A DNA stretch of 6,358 nucleotides from Bacteroidales bacterium. GTDB lineage: Bacteria; Bacteroidota; Bacteroidia; Bacteroidales; VadinHA17. The notes below the pieces were generated by a model. The model searched no databases, was not told the origin of the DNA, and saw only the letters and a program-made list of their open reading frames with translations. This document shows positions 1-6,358 of this stretch, piece after piece (positions within the stretch are counted from its first letter, which is position 1; each line of letters starts with the position of its first letter). The stretch is taken from positions 1-6,358 of the forward strand of contig DOZA01000382.1 of assembly GCA_003518245.1 (NCBI GenBank), in the 5' to 3' direction. The position numbers and the translations under genes are program-made.

Positions 1-28
1 TATAAACGCCTGAATGTTAATATGTTAA

Positions 29-60
29 TTGTTACAAATTCTGTTAATTGCTTAGTTTTA
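29..60 (+). promoter_or_regulatory. candidate Bacteroidota-type promoter for the transposase
   Basis: A TTG at 29-31 is followed 21 bases later by TAGTTTTA at 53-60. This matches the Bacteroidota consensus (TTTG/TTG, 19-21 bp, TAnnTTTG) except for the last base of the -7 box. Transcription would begin near 67, leaving a leader of about 14 nt before the ATG at 81. No strong Shine-Dalgarno sequence is present. The region is very AT-rich, so a chance match is quite possible. Confidence 0.35.
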
Positions 61-80
61 CAGGATAAAAATAAGCAATA

Positions 81-1130
81 ATGAAAAACATAAACCCACT
101 TGGCCTTTTTGACGATCAATTTTTGATGGAAAAGCTTACCAAACTTGGTGATCCCCTTCAAAAACTCAGTGAATATATTGATTGGAGAATATTTGAAGGC
201 CCTTTAAATGAGGCATATAAAGATGAAGACAAGGACTTGTCCAAGGGCGGTCGCCCACCCTTTGGTAGATTAATGATGTTCAAAGCCCTATTGATCCAAA
301 GCCTCTACAATCTTTCCGATGACCAATTGGAATACCAAATAGTGGACAGGGCAAGTTTTAAACGCTTCCTTGGATTAAAGAAGAGCGACAAGGTTCCAGA
401 TAGCAAAACATTTTGGGTGTTTAGAGAGTATCTTATTGAAAAGAAAGTAATTGAGGGATTGTTTACAATATTCAATGAAACACTTGATGCAGCAGGAGTA
501 TTTGCCAATGAAGGAAAAATGGTAGATGCCAGTTTTGTGGAAGCACCACGCCAACGCAATACCCGCGAAGAAAATAAGCATATAAAGGAAACCGGAAAGG
601 CACCGGAGAACTGGAAGGAAAAGCCACACAAGCTTTGTCAAAAGGATATTGATGCCCGGTGGACAAAGAAAAACAATGCAACTTATTTCGGGTATAAGAA
701 TCATGTTAAAGCCGATGTAAAAACCAAACTAATTGAAACATACAAAGTTACCGATGCTTCTGTTCACGATTCACAAACAACAGAAGAGTTGCTTACCGGA
801 AAAGACGAAGGACAACCGTTTTATGCAGATAGCGCGTATACCGGTGAAGAGCAAGAGAAGGTCTACAAGAAAAAGAAGGTAATAAACAAAGTAATAGAGA
901 AAGGTTATCGCAATAAGCCCCTTACCGACGAACAAAACGCCAGTAATAAAGAGAAATCCAGAACACGGGTACGGGTTGAGCATATATTTGGTTTTGTGGA
1001 AAACAGCATGAATAGCTCAATTGTACGAACCATAGGGTTTCCAAGAGCAAAAACGAAAATAGGGATGATGAACTTAACCTACAATATTTGTCGTTGTGTT
1101 CAATTGAAATTGGTTGTTGCCATGGGATAA
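81..1130 (+). CDS. IS5-family DDE transposase
   Basis: This 349-residue protein is a cut-and-paste transposase that binds the ends of its own element and moves it. The N-terminal part (about residues 56-120), containing GGRPPFGRLMMFKALL and the YQIVDRASFKRFLGL stretch, is the typical InsH/DUF772-like domain of IS5 transposases. The C-terminal part is the RNase H-fold DDE catalytic domain. Likely catalytic residues are D149 in MVDAS, D250 in YADSAYTG and E300 in RVRVEHIFG. The region around 160-200 is rich in Lys, Arg and Glu and may contact DNA. The length is normal for the family, and no frameshift or internal stop is present, so the gene looks intact. The start at 81 is chosen because it gives a full N-terminus and follows a plausible promoter. 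The family call is secure; the IS subgroup is not determined. Confidence 0.93.
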   Translation: MKNINPLGLFDDQFLMEKLTKLGDPLQKLSEYIDWRIFEGPLNEAYKDEDKDLSKGGRPPFGRLMMFKALLIQSLYNLSDDQLEYQIVDRASFKRFLGLKKSDKVPDSKTFWVFREYLIEKKVIEGLFTIFNETLDAAGVFANEGKMVDASFVEAPRQRNTREENKHIKETGKAPENWKEKPHKLCQKDIDARWTKKNNATYFGYKNHVKADVKTKLIETYKVTDASVHDSQTTEELLTGKDEGQPFYADSAYTGEEQEKVYKKKKVINKVIEKGYRNKPLTDEQNASNKEKSRTRVRVEHIFGFVENSMNSSIVRTIGFPRAKTKIGMMNLTYNICRCVQLKLVVAMG

Positions 1131-1211
1131 GTATTTCCATTTGTGAAAATCGCAATTGTATATCAAGCTGTCAACCAGCATATTAATAAACAGGGGGTGG
1201 GTAAAATTCGG

Positions 1212-1238
1212 GTTTTAGAAAAAAAGGAATTATATTTA
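1212..1238 (+). promoter_or_regulatory. possible outward promoter in the IS tail
   Basis: TATATTTA at 1231-1238 differs by one base from the Bacteroidota -7 box TAnnTTTG, with a T-rich stretch (GTTTTAG, 1212-1218) upstream. If used, it would start transcription near 1245 and read out of the IS into the sulfatase at 1304 with a leader of about 60 nt. The spacing to the upstream element is shorter than the usual 19-21 bp, and the region is AT-rich, so this is only a candidate. Confidence 0.2.
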
Positions 1239-1261
1239 TGTCAAACAATGCCGCCAGAAAA

Positions 1262-1284
1262 ATAGGTTTTTAGAGGTGCCCTAA
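1262..1284 (+). repeat. putative right terminal repeat of the IS
   Basis: The sequence ATAGGTTTTTAGAGGTGCCC followed by TAA has the look of an IS5-type terminal repeat, which commonly begins with a GC-rich G/C block and continues into an A/T run. It lies where the IS-like tail gives way to the AT-rich sequence just before the sulfatase start. The partner repeat is not in the window, so the exact end and any target duplication (TAA or CTAA) remain inferred. Confidence 0.5.
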
Positions 1285-1303
1285 ATATAAATTAATTTGC
1301 AAC

Positions 1304-2752
1304 ATGAAGATTATTAATCTAATTCTATTGATTATTTATGCATGTTTCTTCTTTTCCTGCGAAGGAGAATATAAGTCAGATAAAAGGCCAAATGTTATTG
1401 TTATTTTAACTGATGATCAGGGCACACTTGATATTAATTGCTTCGGATCTACAGACTTGTATACCCCTAACATGGATAAACTGGCTCAAACAGGTATAAT
1501 GTTTACCCAGGCATATGCTCATACTGTATGTTGTCCAACAAGGGCGGCCCTGCTCACCGGTCGCGCTCCACAGAGAACTAATGTAAATTCATGGGTCCAA
1601 AATAATACTCATGCAGAAGAACCAGGAAGAAATATGTTCATTGATGAAATTACTATTGCTGAGCTACTGAAAGGAAGTGGATATGTCACTGGAATATTTG
1701 GCAAATGGCATGTAGGTTCAGATATTGATCATGGTCCTCTTTCACAGGGTTTTGATGAGTTTTATGGTCTGCGAAATGGGTTTATCGATAATTATAACCA
1801 TTTTTTTCTTCATGGTAAAGGTCATCATGATCTCTGGGATAATAAGACAGAAGTTTATGAGAGAGGAAAATATTTTCCTGATCTGATTACGAATAAAGCA
1901 CTGAATTTTATAGAAAAAAACAGAGATACCAGCTTTTTTATGTATATGGCTTTTAATATTCCTCATTATCCTGAGGAATCAGATGAGAAGTTTGATCAGT
2001 ATTATACTGGAACTCCCGAACCGAGAAAAAGCTATGGTGAGATGGTTTCCACAACTGACGACAGAATTGGCAAAGTTCTTGATAAACTGGAAGAATTAAA
2101 TTTGCGAGATAATACACTTATTTTATTTATGAGTGATAATGGTCATTCCACCGAGGATTATAAGATTCGCAGGGAGAATCATAATAGTGGTCTAGCTGTT
2201 GGTACTAATTACGGGGCGAATGGAGGTGGAGGAAATACAGGTAAATGGCGTGGTGCAAAAGGTAGTTTTCTTGAAGGAGGAGTTAGGACTCCCGCAATTA
2301 TTAGTTATCCAGGCGTTGTTCCTCAAGGAGAATCCAGAGATCAGATTATAACAATTATGGACTTCCTCCCAACAATTTGTGAAATAACTGGAGTTGGTTT
2401 ACCTGAGCAGAAACTTGATGGTTTCAGCATACTTCCGATTATATCAGATAATAGTGCTGAATCCAAACATAAAGTTCTGTATTTTCAGTGGCAGGACAGA
2501 TGGGCAGTACGTGATGGAAACTGGAAGTTATTAATGAATGGTTGGGATACAACAGGGGAGTTTTCTGATCATCCTGAAAAAGACCGTAAGATGGAAAGTC
2601 CTTACCTTGCGAAACTAGATGATGAACATCCTGAAGAAATAAACTATGCCGATGATTTCCTGGAAATTGTCGAACGTCTTACAAAATTATATGAAGACTG
2701 GGCCAATGATGTATTTGAAGATGCTAGTCGCCATGATTCAAATAACGACTGA
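1304..2752 (+). CDS. type I sulfatase (arylsulfatase-like), predicted lipoprotein
   Basis: This 482-residue enzyme is predicted to hydrolyse a sulfate ester, probably on a glycan. A hydrophobic N-terminus ends in FFSC, so Cys19 is the likely lipidation site and the protein should be exported and membrane-anchored. The S1-type sulfatase landmarks follow in order: metal-binding D37-D38 in LTDDQG; the formylglycine motif C76-C-P-T-R80 followed by LLTGR; K134 and H136 in GKWH; H221 in NIPHYP; D278-N279 in SDNGH; and K319 in RGAKGSFLEGG. Cys76 must be oxidised to formylglycine by an anSME, which is not in this window. The length is normal for a family member without an added C-terminal domain. The ATG at 1304 gives a complete signal peptide but has no clear Shine-Dalgarno sequence, as is usual in Bacteroidota. 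The IS end lies about 20 bp upstream, so native control has probably been lost. The substrate and S1 subfamily cannot be told from the sequence alone. Confidence 0.92.
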   Translation: MKIINLILLIIYACFFFSCEGEYKSDKRPNVIVILTDDQGTLDINCFGSTDLYTPNMDKLAQTGIMFTQAYAHTVCCPTRAALLTGRAPQRTNVNSWVQNNTHAEEPGRNMFIDEITIAELLKGSGYVTGIFGKWHVGSDIDHGPLSQGFDEFYGLRNGFIDNYNHFFLHGKGHHDLWDNKTEVYERGKYFPDLITNKALNFIEKNRDTSFFMYMAFNIPHYPEESDEKFDQYYTGTPEPRKSYGEMVSTTDDRIGKVLDKLEELNLRDNTLILFMSDNGHSTEDYKIRRENHNSGLAVGTNYGANGGGGNTGKWRGAKGSFLEGGVRTPAIISYPGVVPQGESRDQIITIMDFLPTICEITGVGLPEQKLDGFSILPIISDNSAESKHKVLYFQWQDRWAVRDGNWKLLMNGWDTTGEFSDHPEKDRKMESPYLAKLDDEHPEEINYADDFLEIVERLTKLYEDWANDVFEDASRHDSNND

Positions 2753-2780
2753 AATAAGTATTATTTTCAAATAAAAATAA

Positions 2781-2796
2781 AAAAGATCGCTCTTTT
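2781..2796. terminator. weak hairpin, possible terminator after the first sulfatase
   Basis: AAAAGA and TCTTTT form a perfect 6-bp stem around the loop TCGC, about 30 bp after the stop codon at 2752. The right arm supplies a short T run, and on the opposite strand there is likewise a T-rich tail. The stem is almost entirely A-T pairs and would be unstable, so the terminator role rests mainly on its position. Confidence 0.25.
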
Positions 2797-2800
2797 CAGG

Positions 2801-2850
2801 TTAGGGCACATTTTTAATTAAAGAGTTTTTTCTGTGAAACTTTACCCTAA
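2801..2850. repeat. imperfect inverted repeat sharing 9 bases with the IS end
   Basis: TTAGGG at 2801-2806 is mirrored by CCCTAA at 2845-2850, with partial matching further inward. In addition, TTAGGGCAC at 2801-2809 is the exact reverse complement of GTGCCCTAA at 1276-1284, the presumed right end of the IS. The two copies flank the first sulfatase in opposite orientation. It may be a relic of an IS end or a very small IS-derived element, or it may be chance. The match does not extend convincingly beyond nine bases. Confidence 0.25.
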
Positions 2851-2929
2851 AAAACAACTAGGTCAATAATTGATGTATTTCAGCAGCATTGAACTTATAC
2901 CTCAGGATTTTGCGAATTGAATAGTAAAT

Positions 2930-4411
2930 TCAATATATTCCTGCCCTGATGCTGTCAAGTTTTTCCTTTAGTTCTTTTGCTTTTCCCGGCATAGCTGAAT
3001 ACATGTTATTTGTTTCCTTTAGGTCTTCCTCGATGTTGAATAATTCAAATTCACCCGAACTCTCATTCACTCCAAGTTTATTCCTGAACCATTCTGGCTC
3101 ATTACTCACGTCACCGGAAGCTGCGTCAATATATACCCATTCTCCTTTCCTGATAGCAAGGTCCCCCCTGGTTGAATGATGTACAATGGGTTCTCGAAGA
3201 ACTGTTTCACCAGGTTTACCATCGAGAAGATTTAAGAAGCTAAAACTATCTTCAGCTTCATCCTTTTCTATTTCATATCCTGTGATTTCTGCTACTGTTG
3301 CTATAAAATCTACAAGGCATATTGTCTTATCGCTTTTTGAAGATGCCTTTACTCTTTCAGGCCAGTTTATGATAAAGGGAACACGATGCCCGCCTTCCCA
3401 CAGGTCACGTTTAACTCCCCTTAATCCGTCCATACTGTAATGCCCTGTGTTTAGTATCCTGTCATAGGCCGTTTTCTCAGGTCCATTATCGGAGCTCAGG
3501 ATAATCAGGGTATTTTCAGAGATATTTAAATTCTCAAGCTCTTTTAAGATTAAACCAACAGAATAATCCAGTTCATTTACAAAATCACCATACAGACCAG
3601 CATCACTCGCACCTTTGAATTCTTTGTTTGGGACTACCGGTTTATGGGGGCACATAGGTGAAAAGTAGAGGAAGAATGGGGAGTCATCTGCTGATGCGGA
3701 TCTAATAAATTCCAAGGCCTTATCAGTGAATGTTGGAAGCATTTTTTCATGATTGTAATCAGAAGATCTATAGCCTCTTATATTGCTTCCGCCAATAAGA
3801 ACTATTCCAATGCTATCAAGATTAAACCGTACATCGGGTACTGCAAGAGCAGTATTATTTTCAGTGAAAGTCCAGCCTGGCCACCCAAGGCTAAAGGAGT
3901 AATCGAATCCTTGTTCTCGCAATCCGCTCAATATGGGTTTGCTCCAGTCAATATTGCTTACAGAAACTGACTCCATTATATCTAAAAGTTGCCATTCAAG
4001 ACCGAGATGCCATTTCCCGACAGCAGCAGTCTTATAACCGGATTCTTGTAACATATCGGCTACCGTAAGTTGCTCAATATCAATAACAGGTGGATCTGTT
4101 TTGCGAAGAACGCCCCTAGCAAGGCGTGGCTCTCGCCATGCATACCGTCCTGTTAATAGAGCATATCTAGTAGGCGAACAGACAGTAGATGGAGTATGCG
4201 CATCAGTAAACATCATTCCTCCTGTTGCTAACTTGTCAATATTCGGGGTTGGTATTTTGGAATCTTCATTGTAACATCTTGGATCGCCTTAACCAAGATC
4301 ATCAGCAAGAATAAATATAATATTTGGATACTGCTTATCAGTACTGCAATTTGTCAGGCCCACTAATAAAACAATGATGATTGTAAAAATGATTGATATT
4401 GATTTGTTCAT
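2930..4411 (-). pseudogene. type I sulfatase with in-frame TAA at codon 41
   Basis: The frame runs from ATG at 4411 to TGA at 2930 (493 codons plus stop) and encodes a complete S1-type sulfatase except for one internal TAA at 4289-4291. The first 40 codons give a signal peptide with a lipobox-like LTNC (Cys22), then PNIIFILADDLG with metal ligands D37-D38. The stop replaces the residue that is normally Tyr in DDLGYGD, consistent with a single-base change from TAT or TAC. After it come the formylglycine motif C78-S-P-T-R82, K132 to H135 in GKWH, H256 in CPHKP, D308-N309 in SDNGP and K334 in RGVKRDLWEGGHR. Restart at Met66 or Met67 would lack the export signal and DD ligands, so activity is not expected without readthrough. 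The rest of the frame is clean, which suggests a recent lesion or a sequencing error. Its C-terminal third resembles that of the remnant at 4494-5051. Confidence 0.88.
4289..4291 (-). other. premature TAA in the sulfatase frame
   Basis: On the minus strand the codons read GAT GAT CTT GGT TAA GGC GAT, giving D-D-L-G-stop-G-D. Sulfatases commonly have Tyr here, and Tyr codons differ from TAA by one base. It lies exactly 40 codons after the ATG at 4411 and stays in frame with the long downstream reading frame, so no frameshift is needed to explain the break. Confidence 0.93.
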
Positions 4412-4493
4412 ATTCCTGGAATATTAAATAAATTTACTTCTTCAATATTATCTTTTAATTTATCCTGCTGAGTAATTAAATGGTAATATACAG

Positions 4494-5051
4494 TTAATTT
4501 TGCGATTTAATTACATTTAGTTTTTCTTTCATATCCTTTATTATTCCCGGATAATCATCAGCAACATTATTAGTCTCGCAGGGATCAACAGACATATCAA
4601 ATAGTAATCCAGGAAAATCTGATGAATCAGGTCTAATTACCCTATTTCTATCGTTTTCAACACCTTCAATATATTTCCATTTTCCTTTTCTCAAGGCAAA
4701 AATACCGGTGCTGGAATGAAAAATTCGTGGATTTTCATCATCAATATCTATTATTTCACCTTTTAATTGTTTAAGGATGATATAACTGTCTTCCCCACCA
4801 CTGATTCCATGCGTATCTGTTATTTCACATAAGGTTGCGAATATATCTGTCAGGCTTATTAGTGCGTCATTTTTAGTTCCGGCCTTTATTTGTCCCGGCC
4901 ACCTGGCAATGAATGGAACCCTGTGACCTCCCTCCCAGATATTTGCTTTGTATCCTTTGAGATCACCTGCGGATTTATGCCCGTTTGCTCCCCTGCGCGG
5001 ACCGTTATCACTTGTAAAAATGAATAAAAAAACAGGAAGAGTGTTCTTCAT
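4494..5051 (-). pseudogene. sulfatase remnant: signal-peptide-like start fused to C-terminal third
   Basis: This 185-residue frame starts MKNTLPVFLFIF, which looks like the beginning of a signal peptide, and passes directly into TSDNGPRRG, a motif normally found some 280-310 residues into a sulfatase. The metal ligands D15-N16, a conserved Lys in the GYKANIWEGGHRVPF region, the ALRKGKWKYIEG strand and the usual CETNNVAD tail are present. The first DD pair, the formylglycine C-x-P-T-R motif and GKWH are all missing, so it cannot be an active sulfatase. An in-frame stop lies just upstream of the ATG, and the 78-bp gap to the next gene is too short to hide the missing part. The simplest explanation is an in-frame internal deletion of about 0.8-0.9 kb. 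Its C-terminal part is similar to that of the neighbour at 2930-4411, suggesting old tandem paralogues. It may still be translated, but no function is supported. Confidence 0.82.
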
Positions 5052-5129
5052 AAGTATTTGATTAAGTAATTAATACAAAATATTTCCATCATGATTAATA
5101 ATCAGATTAAGGAGATTTCATATGCATGA

Positions 5130-6358
5130 TTATTCCACTCTGCTAATATAAACCCAGTAAGCACCAAGTGATAAACCTTCATCGCCGGTAAACCATGTCC
5201 TTAGCTTTGTTTTTCCCTTATTGAGGTCAACAGTAAAACCTGCTGTTTTCATATCATCAGTCACTGTTATACTATCATCGAAATCCTGTATCTTAAGTCT
5301 GGCCGTTTTTATATCCAGGGCTACTCCTTCACCAAAAGGTTCTCCCCCCGGAATTTCGATATTTGAAGCAGGGATACCTTCAGTAATATTTCTACCTGCT
5401 TCCTTCGGCCATCTAGCCAGTTCAATCCTGTATTTTCCCGGTTTATCAACTTCAATATCCCAGTAACCATTTCGTTGCCAGCCCCTACGCATCTGCGAAT
5501 GTGCAAATGGAGGTGTATCTTCCCCTCCCGGACTGGCTGCCCTCGTACCATCAGGTTTAACAACCTCCATCCAGTCGTGGGACGACAGAACCATTGATGG
5601 TGCTTTTTCCGAACCAATATGTATATAACTTCGTGTTTCATAGCCGGAAAAAACGTCGTTGAACCACTCTTCATAAAGAGCTCTCATTTCCTTTACTTTC
5701 TCAGGATATACCACAGCCACATCCAGTCTCTGGCCGGGGTCTGTTCTCATATCATATAATTCTTTCCCATAAACAAGCCTCCAGTTCTTTTGCATTACTG
5801 CTGATCCCCGGTAATGTTCAGGCTCTTCTACTCTCTGTGAATCAACAAAAAGTGTACGTTCACCTTTTTCCCATTTTAACTTTCCGGTAATATATTTCCA
5901 TAAACTTAAGCCATCCATTTCAGGTCCGCTACCTTTCTCCAATCCACACATCTCAATAAGGCTCGGTAGTATATCAATATGTGCCGTAAGCCCGTCAAAA
6001 TCCCTTCCTACATCCAGACCTCCTGCAGGCCAGTGTATAAAGCATGGCACCCTGTGTCCTCCATCATAAGGGCTTCCCTTTCTTCCATGCATCCCCATGT
6101 TAAACCCATAAACTGTCGGAAGACCATTACTCCAGCTACCATCCACGATAACCCCGTTGGCGGTACCATTATCTGTCATAAAAATGAAAATGGTGTTTTC
6201 CTCAAGCTTCTGTTCAGCAAGATAAGACCTTAGTTTGCCAATATTTTCATCAATATTCGTTATCATGCCAAAAAAGTTGGCAGAAGGTATAAGTGTATCT
6301 CCCTTATATTGATTCGAATACTTATCCTCAACATACAGGGGACCATGAGGAGCATTGG
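5130..6358 (-). CDS. type I sulfatase with C-terminal beta-rich domain, 5' end outside window
   Basis: The frame is open to the window edge (first full codon at 6356), so 408 C-terminal residues are visible and the N-terminal part with the formylglycine motif is unseen. The visible part begins NAPHGPLYVEDKYS, where H4 is the conserved active-site-region His, and continues with D62-N63 in FMTDNGTAN and K93 in MHGRKGSPYDGGHRVP. These are the usual S1-sulfatase landmarks. The segment between DNG and GRKG is about 28 residues, like many glycan sulfatases. After the usual end of the family (LYEEWFNDVF, about 227-236) comes a further region of about 170 residues rich in Thr, Gly, aromatics and alternating hydrophobics (GYWDIEVDKPGKYRIEL, LSLGAYWVYISRVE), which reads as a beta-sandwich, possibly carbohydrate-binding. 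The internal Met at 6266 is not the real start. It is the first visible gene of the minus-strand run, and its sequence appears somewhat richer in G+C than the plus-strand sulfatase. Confidence 0.9.
   Translation of the reverse strand, partial: NAPHGPLYVEDKYSNQYKGDTLIPSANFFGMITNIDENIGKLRSYLAEQKLEENTIFIFMTDNGTANGVIVDGSWSNGLPTVYGFNMGMHGRKGSPYDGGHRVPCFIHWPAGGLDVGRDFDGLTAHIDILPSLIEMCGLEKGSGPEMDGLSLWKYITGKLKWEKGERTLFVDSQRVEEPEHYRGSAVMQKNWRLVYGKELYDMRTDPGQRLDVAVVYPEKVKEMRALYEEWFNDVFSGYETRSYIHIGSEKAPSMVLSSHDWMEVVKPDGTRAASPGGEDTPPFAHSQMRRGWQRNGYWDIEVDKPGKYRIELARWPKEAGRNITEGIPASNIEIPGGEPFGEGVALDIKTARLKIQDFDDSITVTDDMKTAGFTVDLNKGKTKLRTWFTGDEGLSLGAYWVYISRVE

Larger units (their letters stand above)
1..1283 (+). 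mobile_element. IS5-family insertion sequence, left end outside window
   Basis: The region holds an intact DDE transposase followed by about 150 bp of noncoding tail that ends in TAGAGGTGCCCT, which resembles the outer end of an IS5-type element. Read inward, that end is AGGGCACCTCTAAAAACC. No matching inverted copy is present in positions 1-80, so the left terminal repeat must lie upstream of the window and the element is seen only in part. The target duplication therefore cannot be tested. The right boundary is inferred from sequence character and could be off by a few bases. The element sits immediately before the sulfatase gene at 1304 and points towards it. Because the transposase frame is uninterrupted, the element may still be active or recently acquired. 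Confidence 0.75.
2753..2929. other. convergent intergenic region
   Basis: This 177-bp AT-rich spacer separates the plus-strand sulfatase from the 3' end of the minus-strand sulfatase run. I see no coding sequence in it. It holds three weak inverted repeats: AAAAGA/TCTTTT at 2781-2796, TTAGGG/CCCTAA at 2801-2850, and ATTGAA/TTCAAT at 2916-2934, which overlaps the stop codon of the minus-strand gene. Transcription from both sides should end here, but none of these is a strong intrinsic terminator. Confidence 0.6.

Noticed and set aside
1..80. Left terminal repeat of the IS within the window
   Set aside because: No sequence resembling AGGGCACCTCTAAAA is present in this stretch, so the left end must be upstream.
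305..704. Several minus-strand open frames of 69-109 codons inside the transposase gene
   Set aside because: They lie opposite a clearly conserved transposase, overlap each other in different frames, and show no recognisable domains or plausible start context.
2753..2929. Small RNA or riboswitch in the convergent spacer
   Set aside because: Only weak AT-rich hairpins are visible, with no known riboswitch pattern and no strong promoter for an independent transcript.
2949..3970. Plus-strand open frames opposite the broken sulfatase
   Set aside because: These are antisense shadows of a frame with all the sulfatase motifs; their translations show no family-like pattern.
4289..4291. Recoding of the in-frame stop (selenocysteine or pyrrolysine)
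   Set aside because: The codon is TAA, whereas selenocysteine uses TGA and pyrrolysine TAG. The expected residue is Tyr, one base away from TAA, so a mutation or error is simpler.
5321..5674. 117-codon minus-strand frame overlapping the C-terminal part of the last sulfatase in another frame
   Set aside because: The main frame runs uninterrupted through this stretch and ends in a sensible beta-rich domain, so the alternative frame is a by-product.
6266..6266. Met at 6266 as the start of the last sulfatase
   Set aside because: The frame stays open to the window edge and encodes the conserved NAPHGPL motif upstream of this Met, so the gene begins outside the window.

Overview
The window looks like accessory DNA from a Bacteroidota bacterium, probably one that degrades sulfated polysaccharides. 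The clues are moderately AT-rich DNA, lipoprotein-type signal peptides on the sulfatases, little Shine-Dalgarno signal, and a promoter-like TTG / TAnnTTTG pair ahead of the transposase. The species cannot be named from the sequence.

Layout. Positions 1 to about 1283 are the right-hand part of an IS5-family insertion sequence: an intact DDE transposase (81-1130, +), a noncoding tail and a terminal-repeat-like end. The left end lies outside the window. The element stops only about 20 bp before the start codon of a complete type I (formylglycine-dependent) sulfatase (1304-2752, +). A 177-bp convergent intergenic region follows. The rest of the window is a minus-strand run of three more sulfatase genes, read from 6358 down to 2930. 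The first is a large sulfatase with an extra C-terminal beta-rich region, cut by the window edge (5130-6358). The second is a remnant holding only the C-terminal third of a sulfatase (4494-5051). The third is a full-length sulfatase reading frame broken by one in-frame TAA at codon 41 (2930-4411).

How they fit together. Four S1-type sulfatase genes side by side suggest part of a polysaccharide-utilisation locus acting on a sulfated glycan. No glycoside hydrolase, SusC/SusD pair, regulator or formylglycine-generating enzyme (anSME) is visible, so the substrate cannot be assigned. The three minus-strand genes are about 80 bp apart and could be co-transcribed. Two of them are decayed in different ways (nonsense mutation, in-frame internal deletion), and the plus-strand gene has had its upstream region replaced by an IS. 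The most informative reading is a sulfatase cluster undergoing erosion and rearrangement. I found no evidence for an undescribed defence or mobile system, no RNA gene and no CRISPR array.
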